Below are positions 9,432-18,060 of a stretch of DNA of 23,939 bases, piece after piece. Each line of letters opens with the position of its first letter. Positions within the stretch are counted from its first letter, which is position 1. The stretch lies in contig NW_008246074.1 of NCBI RefSeq assembly GCF_000281045.1, positions 298,272 to 322,210 of the forward strand, written 5' to 3'. The position numbers and the translations under genes are program-made. This DNA comes from Saprolegnia diclina VS20. Taxonomy: Eukaryota > Oomycota > Saprolegniomycetes > Saprolegniales > Saprolegniaceae. Below the pieces are notes generated by a model that saw nothing but the letters and a program-made list of their open reading frames with translations, made no database searches and was not told the origin of the DNA.

Positions 9432-10486
9432 TCACGGACCCGCGGCGATACCCTTGGCCAGCGCGTAGAGCCCGGCGACGACCTCATTCCCCTGATGCCG
9501 GATCGTGCTCGCGGGTACGACAAAGTCGGTGCCTGCAATCTCGATCGTCAGCGACGGCTTGCGGAGCGTTCGCCAGCCATAGTCTCGAAAGGTGCCGACA
9601 AGCACTTGGTCGTCGAGCCGCTGCCCACTCGAGTAGTTGCTGCCCATAGCGCTTGCCACCGCACTGGCCAAGGCACGCATGACAGGCGGCGGCGCCGTGC
9701 GCGTGTCTGCATACGGGTGCAGCACCATGCCCGCGTACGAGTGTACATCAACGACGGCCAATAGCTGCGACTGCGTCGAGTTGAGGTACGCCGCTAGTGT
9801 CGAAGTTTCCATTTCGCTCAGCGCATGGGTGCCTGGATATGTGTCCGAGTCGCGCTGCACGCTGGCCGCCGTCGACCAGAACGGGTTGGGCCAGTTGCGG
9901 TTGAGGTCTACGTCGCGGCGGTTCTTGCGCCGATAACGCTGGTCCGTCGTCCACGTCGCCGTGTAGCCATCGACGTTGACGACGGGCACGACGACCACAT
10001 CAAAGGGGAGGCCCGTCGATCCCGTCGTATCCAAGAGTGCAGCAATCACATAGACAGCAGTAGCAGCGGCAATCCACTCGCGCGCATGCTGCGTGGCTTG
10101 GACGTAGAGCGTCGATGCAGCCTGCGCCTGGGATGGTCGACCGCCGGACCGCACCTTGTACGCACGTATCGCCTGCCCTACGGTATGCGTCAAGCTACGA
10201 CTGTCGCTTGCGCAAGAGTTGTCTTACCGCTCGTCGCAGAGCCCACTGGAAACGAGGTCAGCAACGTGGGATGACGAAGTTGGAGCGCCGACAAGAAGGC
10301 GTCCATGTGCGAGAGCGGGCGGAAGCACTCGAAGAAACCACTCGCACGGAGCGAGCCTGTCGCCAACGAGCCAAAGCCGTGGGCCAGATGGCACGCCTCG
10401 TTGGCGACAACGTCCGCACTCGTCAGCGCGTTGGCCATTCCCGCGACAAGAGCCGCACAAAGCATCGCTGCTATGGAATGAGCCAT
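9432..10486 (-). CDS. Secreted M14 zinc carboxypeptidase
   Basis: Two exons, 10486-10228 and 10177-9432, split by one 50-nt GTAAG...TAG intron; 334 residues. The ATG at 10486 starts a clear signal peptide (MAHSIAAMLCAALVAGMANA); an in-frame ATG 36 nt upstream would bury it. Peptidase M14 (carboxypeptidase A/B) hallmarks are present: zinc ligands His117 and Glu120 in QHAREW, His232 in DVHSY; substrate-binding Asn179-Arg180 in VDLNRNW and an Arg in RYRRKNRR; Tyr268, the likely Tyr248 counterpart; catalytic Glu299 in LTIEIAG. It removes C-terminal residues from peptides, probably outside the cell or in a secretory compartment. The stretch between signal and catalytic domain (about 20-80) is shorter than a classical activation peptide. 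Specificity was not deduced. Confidence 0.92.
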
Positions 10487-10684
10487 TGTTTCACTGGGTT
10501 TTGGGCGCGAGAGAAGCGCCACTCGGTGATGGCTACCGATGATGCTCGGTCCCCCGCCATCTCGCTTGCGGCCGAGGACAGTTGCGATACTAGATGTAGA
10601 CTCCCATCACTCGTTGCCAACCAATCTCGCGCCTGCTGGTCGAGTTCCTCGAGTGCCCACGCAATAATCAAACATCAAGATCGC
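10487..10684. other. Tandem spacer
   Basis: A 198-bp spacer upstream of the carboxypeptidase start and downstream of the IQ-motif gene stop, both minus strand. Nothing recognisable beyond the presumed promoter. Confidence 0.45.
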
Positions 10685-12096
10685 TTAGTCGCCTTCCAAC
10701 TCGGCAAGTTGCGCCTCATAAGCGTCCAAGTCGGTGGCGACGCAGACCGAGAGAAGCTCAGCGAGATGGTGCTGCAGAATGCGGTTGCGCATATCCACAA
10801 GGACGCGGCTCGTTCTATCGACGCTGGCTTCGGTGCGCACCAAGCGCTTGAGGAGCGCGGCCAGCATCGCCTGCGAAAGCATTTGCTCGCATGCATCCTG
10901 CACCGCATCAACGGCCATGAGCCCGACGTCACGTAACATGAAGACGACTACCTGGAACAGAATGCGGTCGCCTTGCTGCGCCAAAAGCTGCAGCATACTT
11001 GAGAGCAGCGCGTGATTCAGCAGGCTCGTCGAGGCATCTTCGATGAGCGCTCGATCTTTCACCATCAAAAGAACAGCGTTCGCGTCTCTGGCCTCCTCGA
11101 CAGCAACCGTGGCCATCTCTGAAAGCAATGACGGGAGCGTCTAGCATCGTCATACGATGACGGATGACAAGGACACGTGGCAGACCTCGGCGCACACGAT
11201 AGACCACACGCTGTGGCACTGCTCGTCGTGGTGCGCGCTAAGTACAACAGAGCGCAATTCGTCCATCAGCAGCGCGGCGTAGACACTGGACGCGTCCGTG
11301 TCCGTCAAGTAGGACGTCACCAGGTGCGCGATGGCTAACAAAGACACGCACTAGACAGTGGCATGCAAAGGCGCCGGCCTACTCTCGTGGACCACGTCAA
11401 GAAGTCGCGGCCGCAACAGGTCCGTGAGCAGGGCTTCCATCAACGACTCGAGTGGGTCCTCGTCTGGTACTACCGTCGTTGTGGTCTGCAGGAATTCTTG
11501 GACCAGACGCTGGATCGTTGTCTGCAGGTGATGGATACACGCCTGGTCAGATCCAGTGTACGATTCTCAGAGGCGACCTACGTGCACAATGTCCAAGAGG
11601 AGCGAGCGCACGGCGCTATCGAGGACGTCGCCGTAGACTGCCTCCACTGCCTCCTTCTGTCGTGGTGATGCCTGGACGAGGAATGACGGCCATACTGCGT
11701 TGATGCGTTGCTACCTCGATCGCTGTTGTTTGCGATGTAAAGAGCTCGATCAAGAGATCCGGGATGAGCTCGGTGCGAACGACTTCATCGACGAGGTCGT
11801 TCATGGCGGCGACGACACGCAACGACTGGTCCCGTCGCGCTGCTGCGTGTCGCTCCCGCACATGCGCTCGGCGTCGTAGGAAGCTCCGCACGTGGCCCTA
11901 GCACCGACCGTTGACGTCGGTATGATAGGCATGAACGCACTTGGATTACACGCGCTGCCCAGTCCTGGAGCACGCGCGTCGTCCGGAGATTGCCAATGCG
12001 GTAGAGCGGACCTGGCGCCAGGCCCCTGGTTCTTGAAGCCAGCGATTCAGTTGTTGCGGTTGCGTCGTCGCGCCTCGCCGGCGCCAAGAGAATCAT
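10685..12096 (-). CDS. IQ-motif helical protein, function unknown (5' end uncertain)
   Basis: Rebuilt from six segments: about 12096-11941, 11897-11715, 11671-11582, 11542-11393, 11350-11186, 11140-10685. The introns are 43, 43, 39, 42 and 45 nt, every junction in phase 0. The provisional protein has about 399 residues. An IQ motif spans the first junction (ARVIQ joined to GHVRSFLRRR), predicting calmodulin or light-chain binding. The rest is almost entirely amphipathic helices (for example LIPDLLIELF, VRSLLLDIV, LESLMEALLTDLL, LLSSMLQLLAQQ), reminiscent of HEAT/ARM-like or coiled packing, and ends in ELEGD. The 3' five exons are firm. The start is not: 12096 is the nearest in-frame ATG, but a start at 12250 (MDGDEDGAW) with an extra intron is possible. 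No family was recognised. Confidence 0.7.
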
Positions 12097-13023
12097 ATCG
12101 CGCGTGCCATGCTCGCGAAGGCGAAGGCCACCGGCGTTTGGGACACCGCGGTCGTTTGCATCGTTGCTTGTTCTTGGCGTCGTCGATCGACAGCGCTGCG
12201 CGTCGTGTAGCCTGGCTATTATTCCATGCGCCATCTTCATCGCCATCCATATCGCACCTTCCATGCCGCATGCAGGCAGTGCGTCGAAGCCGCGAAGGAT
12301 GCGGCGCGGGATGGCAGACGCGGGCGGCGACGGGAAGGCGGACGCGGGCAGCGACGGCGGCGCAATGTTGGTCGACCGTCTGGCAACCAATGGCAGCCAA
12401 TCGAATGGCGTGCTCAGCTATATTTCAGCCAATCAAAACGCGACATGCGCGCCCCGAACGCCGTTGAAGCTCCTCGCCCAATCTCCGCTTCAAGGAAAAA
12501 TAAAAATAAAATAAAATCACCGTAAAATGATGATCATCAATCAACACCACGCGCGATGTGGCAGAAGTTGGGTTCTGATTTTATTAAATTCAGCGTCATA
12601 AAATAACGCAGTCGATGGACACGGTCGAGCTCTGACGCAAAACAATAAAATACATACAAACACCAAGTGCATGGTGGCCGCACCGATGTGTCCAGCGTGC
12701 TACTTTATTAAATGGAAACATATTTTAATACTACTCGACGCTCCACCTGGATGGAGACCGATTGGTTCCTGGGACAACTTCAACTGTACCTCACCTGTGA
12801 TTGGCTATTAGTGAGCACCGGATGGGCGTGCGGCGTGCGTTCTCATTGGCTGAAATGTAATTTTCGTATTTTTTTCGACGTCCCATACTGAAATCAAGTC
12901 TATTTGACGTCCTTGAAGTTCCGGGCATATCTTTGTCCGTCTGAGTTTAAAACACGCGAGCCCGTTTTGCGATCTTGACAGTTGGCAACTTGCAACAACT
13001 AACCTTCTTCCAGCAACAACCTC
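12097..13023. promoter_or_regulatory. AT-rich divergent promoter with CCAAT boxes
   Basis: Between the divergent IQ-motif gene (-) and HAD gene (+). Its left part (to about 12400) may hold upstream exons of the IQ gene. From about 12480 it is AT-rich with A/T runs and a repeated TTTATTAAAT (near 12579 and 12704). CCAAT lies at 12387, 12397 and 12429, and ATTGG, the same box on the other strand, at 12761, 12800 and 12845. The last three lie 175-265 nt before the HAD start. NF-Y-type binding is the known use of this motif in eukaryotes; activity here is inferred. Confidence 0.5.
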
Positions 13024-13713
13024 ATGGTCACCGTCGTCCGTCGCCCTTGCGCCTTGCCGCGCCCGACGTACGAGCCGGTCCGCCCGCCCGCGCCGTCGAC
13101 CGTCATCGTGCTCGACTGGGACGACACGCTCTTCCCCAACTCGCACCTCACTCGGCGCAACTACCCGCTCGAGGAAGGCTGCTTTGTCTTGACGCAGCAT
13201 GACCATCTCCTGCTCATGAAGCTCATCGACCTCATCGCCGCCTTCTTGGCCTCGTGCATTGAGGCCAACCGTGCCTGCATCATTATCACCAACGGCGAAG
13301 CGGGCTGGGTCGAGGCATCGTGCGCGCGCTTCATGCCCTCGCTGCTGCCTCTTCTCTCGAACATCCAGATCGTCTCGGCGCGAACTGCGTTCGAGGCCAC
13401 GTACCCGGTCGACGAGTGGAAGGTCGCATGCTTCACGTCGGAGCTCGCTAAGATCATGGGCCAGAAGAGCCATGCGCAGCAACACATCATTTCGATTGGC
13501 GACTCGCACTACGAGCGCGTCGCGCTCCAAGCGTTCTCATGCAAGATGCCCTTGGCGAAGACCAAGTCGGTCAAGTTTGTGCACGTGCCAAGCATGGAGG
13601 ACCTCATCCGCCAGGTCAAGCTCATCCAGACGTACCTCGGCCATCTCTGCACGCACCCGGGGCACCTCGACTTGATTCTGTCCCATGACCTCCTCCGCGA
13701 TGTTGCGGTCTAG
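13024..13713 (+). CDS. HAD-like hydrolase/phosphatase
   Basis: Intronless gene for 229 residues. HAD-superfamily motifs are all visible: motif I VLDWDDTLF (nucleophile Asp31 and acid/base Asp33), motif II ITNGE (Thr89), motif III Lys133 in DEWK, motif IV ISIGDSHYE (Asp160, Glu164). HAD enzymes form a phospho-aspartate and usually remove phosphate with Mg2+. The DWDDTLFP form recalls CTD-phosphatase-like and related small HAD proteins, but no cap domain of a specific subgroup is clear. There is no signal peptide. The start at 13024 is the first ATG and is followed at once by strong third-position G/C bias. The substrate is unknown. Confidence 0.82.
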   Translation: MVTVVRRPCALPRPTYEPVRPPAPSTVIVLDWDDTLFPNSHLTRRNYPLEEGCFVLTQHDHLLLMKLIDLIAAFLASCIEANRACIIITNGEAGWVEASCARFMPSLLPLLSNIQIVSARTAFEATYPVDEWKVACFTSELAKIMGQKSHAQQHIISIGDSHYERVALQAFSCKMPLAKTKSVKFVHVPSMEDLIRQVKLIQTYLGHLCTHPGHLDLILSHDLLRDVAV

Positions 13714-13916
13714 AGCGTGTATTATTATTCTTTTTACTTTTTTAATTTAATGATTCCGGAACATTCATTTGCCACCGCGTGTCTTTTTCCCCTCATGTGA
13801 GTTTTCTCCCACGGACAAAAAACACGCAACAAAGAATACGACAACCTAGATATTTATTCCAAGGGACAAAACCACGCTTCATTTCCCACACGTGGAAAAC
13901 GCAGCATGTGAAAAAC
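13714..13916. other. Convergent spacer
   Basis: AT-rich 203-bp spacer containing the 3' ends of the HAD gene (+) and importin gene (-). A T-rich run with TTATTATTC follows the HAD stop; a polyadenylation role is only a guess. Confidence 0.45.
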
Positions 13917-16900
13917 CTACGCCGCCGAGTCGGCCTGACGACGATGGATCTCATGCGTAAAGAGCTAGCAGCAGTAAGAAGAGGATACGAATGGTCGATC
14001 TACCTGGCAGGCCTGGGCGTACTCGGCGTTGTTGGCGAGCCCGAGGCTCTCAAAAGCCTGCGGCTGGTCCGTCTGCAGGGCTATAACAAGAAGCATGAGA
14101 CGTCCACCTCGCCAGGTCGCAAATGTACCATGCATGGTCTGGAGGAAGAGCGCGAATTCATCAATGTTGTCTATTCTGCTGAAGTAGTCCTTGTCGTCGT
14201 CGTCAAAGTACGCGTCCGAGCCGCCCTAGATCGAGTTTGCACCGTTGGCGTACTATCAATGTATCAAGCGTACCTTGCCGAGATCGCGGAGAATGCTCGC
14301 GTACTCTTCTTCCTTGAGCGACGTGTCGGCGTCTTCGCCCGAGTCGTACCCGCCTTGGTCAATGAGTGCCTTGAGCGTCTCGTCGTTGCGGTCCTGGTAC
14401 GACCGCAGTCCGTCATCGGTCGAGTGGCGGCTTGCCTCGACAATGTGCGTGAGCTTTTGCAGCACGAGCATGACAATGTTGGCAAATTGCGCCTGGATAC
14501 AAATGATCCAAGATGATCCAAGATGGTATCCAACATACCTGGACGACAGCCGGGAGCTCGGCCTGGGGCACGCGGAGGAGCGAGACCATGCCGAGTACAA
14601 ACACCTTTTGCTCCGAGTAGCGCGTGCGCACGTCGGCATTCCGCAAGAGCGAGTTGAGGACCGGGTCGACGACCGTCATCTTGTCGAGCACCGAGAGCGT
14701 CAAGGGCACACTGTAGTGCAGCGCCGAGAGCACGACCCCGAGGAGCGACGTGACGACGCGCGTGTCATGCTGCGGCGTGCGGCTGAGGCGCATGCACACG
14801 AGCTGCAAACACGGCGGCACAAACATATCGATGCCGTCGCAGTTGAAGAGGATGCAGTCCATGGTCTGGCACGCGCCCCAGACGTCTTCTTCGTCGACCT
14901 CGGGCTTGTGCAAGAGCTTGCGCACAAAGTTGAACACGAGCTCGAGGTACGAGATGCGCTTGACGCCGGTCGGCAAGTTGACTTGGAGCACGCCTTGGAG
15001 GAACCCGTTGGCGTCGCGGCCAATGACGCTAAAGAGGACAGCGACGAACGAGTGCATGTACTCGCTGCCCCACGCGTCCGCACCGCGGAAGAGCGACGGG
15101 AAGAGGAGCCACACTTTCGGGTGGATCGACTTGGAGTAAAACGTGATCGACTTGACGATATCGAGCGCCGGTTCGACAAAGTCAATGTAGCTGTCCGAGC
15201 TCAACAAGAGGTGAAGAATCGGAATGAGCGCGTCGAGGAGCGGTTCGAAGAGCTCCGGGTGGTTGTAAATGCTCATGAGCACCGTGTTGATCGTGTCGAG
15301 GCACGACGCGGCCGTCAAGCACGCGTCGTCTTCGTCGTCTTCCGCGTCCAGACACTGCTTGAAGCGCTGGCTCAAGCGCAAGACGAGCTGGACCGCGTAC
15401 GGACCCATTTCGTCGCAAAACTGATCGATGAGCTGCTCGAGCGCCAAAATGACTTCGTCCGAGAAGCCCATGTCGTCCATGATCTTGAAGAATTGCTCGA
15501 GGACCGTCGGCAGCACAGGGCGAAGCACATCGAGCACGATCGTCGTGTGGTTGTACATGACAAGGTGGCGAAAGCTCTTGGCGGCTTCAATGCGCACGGG
15601 CAAATCCGGGTCCTGGAGCGTTGCGAGCACACAGCTCACGAGCTGCGTCATGGTCGAGTCTTGAAACACGAGCTTGGTCATGTAGTTGCGCGATACCATC
15701 TTGGTCGCACGGAGACGCATGTACCCCCGGGGGCTCTGGAAGGCCGGGAGCACATGCGCAAGCACGATCGACTCCATTTGCGACTGGTGGGCGGGCGACA
15801 GCGTCAGGAAGGCATCGAGGGCACCGAGTGCATGCAAGGCGGCCTCTTTTTGGATCCAGCCGTCGTCGTCGTTGGCCGGCGTCACGAGAATGTGGTTGTA
15901 AAACCCGAGCACTTTCGAGACGCAGTGCTTCCCGCGCTTGGTGCAGAGGTCCGAGAGGAGCGTCTCGGCCGCATAGACCGGGTGGAGGTATTCGCCCATG
16001 ACGTCGTTGGTGCGGCGGACGTATTCTTGCGGGTCGGCTTCGTACACGGCGAGGTCGGACGGCGTGAGACACATGACGGGGTGGAGGACCTTGAACAGCA
16101 CAAAGTCCAGATGCGGCAACAGCTGCTGGTACGACGCGCCCGAGATGATGGCTTCTTGGAGGTACACGAGGCAGAGCTGGACGACGCGGTCCGGGCAAAA
16201 GTGGCCTTGCGGACGCAGCGCCAGCGTCTCGAGCACCGAGACGAGCAGATGCGGCGCGATCGTCGACCGAAAGAACGTCGCCATCTCCTGGGACGCGGTT
16301 GCATGCTTGGGGTTGCCCCACGACGTGTAAAAGCGCGAGATGATCTGGATACCCCACTTCTTGGCCTTCCACCACGGATGGCGGTGGCGCGTCTCTTCGT
16401 CGTCGGGCGATGTGGGCCCCGGCAGCTCGGGCATGGGCTTCGACATGAGCGTCTTGAGCAGTTCCATCCAGCCCGTCATCTCTTCGGTCGTCAAGTATGG
16501 CGGCAGCGTGCACTGTACGCATGACCAAAAGATCTTGCAGATCAAGTGCACCATGTGCCCCGCCTCGATCGACGGGTTACTACAATCGCGTTCTGAGATG
16601 ACGACAAGAAAGACTTGGAGGACAAGGAGGTCTACCTCAAGAGCTGCTGCAGCATCGTACGAAGGAGCGGGAACGTCGCGACCACAATCACGTTGAGCGT
16701 CTCGCGTTGCTACATACCACCATGTGAATCATCCGAGCGTATAGGAGAAGAGCGTACCGTGGGCGGTTTGTACTCGTAAATCTTGACGACCTTGCGGAGG
16801 GCGAGCAGCGCCTACCCATGTCCTCGATGCATCCAAGCGCATAAGCTTCACGAGACGTACGTTGCAGATGCGGTGCGGGTCGCCGCACTGGAGCGTCGCG

Positions 16901-17360
16901 CGAATGTCTTCGATGAGCGTCGGCCATCGCTCCTGCATCATGCGCGTTCATCCCGCGGCTATGAACCTGAAAAGACACGTACAGGAAAGTCTTGGCGCGC
17001 GATAATGTTGACGGACTCGACCATGAGGTTCTGGATTGAGTTGACGTGCGAGTCAAAGAGGCCTTGGAGGATAAACTTGCGGTACTCGTCCTTGTCGGCG
17101 TCCGGGAAGACGGCCTCGGGCTCGACGGGATGGCAGTCGCTGTCGTGGCCCCAATGGCCCTGGATGAGGTTCTTGAGCAAAATCGCCGCCGCCTGCTGGA
17201 TCTCGCGCTGGACGTCCGGCCGCGTTGCGAGCTCCACGAGCAGCACGACCGAGCCGCGCACGCTGTGGAGGCCGCTGATGGCCGCCTCCGCCGCCGAGCG
17301 CGCGCCCGCGTCCTCGCTAAAGGTGTGCAGTAGGATGTTGTGCAGCGTCGCCGAGTCCAT
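13917..17360 (-). CDS. Importin-7/8-type karyopherin beta
   Basis: Nine exons: 17360-16983, 16932-16861, 16811-16758, 16709-16636, 16579-14539, 14492-14274, 14225-14129, 14080-14004, 13964-13917. The introns are 39-56 nt and phases consistent, giving 1019 residues against 1038 in human IPO7. The N-terminal importin-beta repeat region includes AAAILLKNLIQGHW and QDFPERWPTL. PWWKAKKWGIQI, the ADPQEYVRRTND segment and KEAALHALGAL match IPO7/IPO8 and yeast Sxm1/Nmd5. The rest is HEAT repeats, ending in the acidic loop (FDDDDKDYF) known near the IPO7 C-terminus. These receptors carry ribosomal proteins, histones and other cargo into the nucleus with RanGTP release. The ATG at 17360 (MDSATLHN) is preferred over codons farther upstream, which read as promoter sequence. 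The last tiny exon (LFTHEIHRRQ...) is supported by codon use; without it the frame stops 39 nt earlier in the intron. Confidence 0.9.
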
Positions 17361-18060
17361 ATCTTCCGTCGTCAGTCTTGGGCGTCGGCCGTGGGGGCGA
17401 AGTCGGATCTTGCGGCCGGGGCACAATATATATTGAATATATTGGATTCATGGACCCGTTCGGGCGGCTCGATTCGGTGGCTCAAAACCCGCCAAATGCG
17501 ATCGCCACGTGGCCCCATACAAACCGCAAGTCAAACGCCGATCTCGAATTCGGTTGCCAGCGAGTGCAAGAAGGGAATTGCCCGCTTGATCGCACCCAAC
17601 TTGTCGGACCAGCCTGTGCTGGCGGGAAGGAACCAGAGCTTGCAAGCGGCTGACGACTCGTTCTTCTGCACACCACCCACTGCATCCGACCCCGCGTCCT
17701 TGGCGGCCCTCTCTAACGTAGTCATATTGGATCGCCCCATCCAATATTCCAATATTATGTGGTCGGGCGATGCAACCTGAAGTAGGTAATATAGTTGGGT
17801 TTTTATGGGACCTCGTGGTCGTTGACACGTAGTGTACAGTGCAGCAGTAAGAACTTGGCGTGCGCCTAGGACGTTGCGTCCTAGCGTCGATCGAGGATGT
17901 TAGTGGTATCGCCACGGTGCCCCGCCTGTCTCGCCTCGGTGGTCGCTGAGATCTGAATGGCTTTGCCAGTGGATGCGACGAGCTGTCGTGGATCGTCTGG
18001 CGAGTTGGGTGGAATTAGCCGCTTGAAACCGCGCGCCAGCGTTTCAGAAAGGCCGAGCAC
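17361..18060. promoter_or_regulatory. Divergent promoter region of importin and CNBD genes
   Basis: A 700-bp spacer between divergent starts. It holds AT-rich patches (about 17424-17450 and 17720-17760) and CCAAT/ATTGG boxes at 17441, 17726, 17741 and 17749, three of them in or beside a perfect inverted repeat. Short frames here lack coding bias. Control of both genes from this region is inferred from orientation. Confidence 0.5.
17724..17747. repeat. Perfect inverted repeat with CCAAT boxes
   Basis: Arms ATATTGGAT (17724-17732) and ATCCAATAT (17739-17747) are exact reverse complements around a 6-nt CGCCCC loop. Each arm carries a CCAAT box, and a third follows at 17749. It could be a paired factor-binding site for the two divergent genes, or a small hairpin. 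Confidence 0.6.

Noticed and set aside
12808-13530. A 240-codon minus-strand frame
   Set aside because: Antisense to the HAD gene and running into AT-rich promoter; no motifs.
14245-16524. A 759-codon plus-strand frame rich in Arg, Glu and His
   Set aside because: It lies exactly antisense to the large importin exon. Third-position G/C bias on the true strand removes stops on the other strand. It has no family resemblance, and the importin on the minus strand is certain.
17448-17915. A 155-codon minus frame in the importin/CNBD spacer
   Set aside because: No third-position G/C bias or motifs; it overlaps AT-rich promoter sequence.
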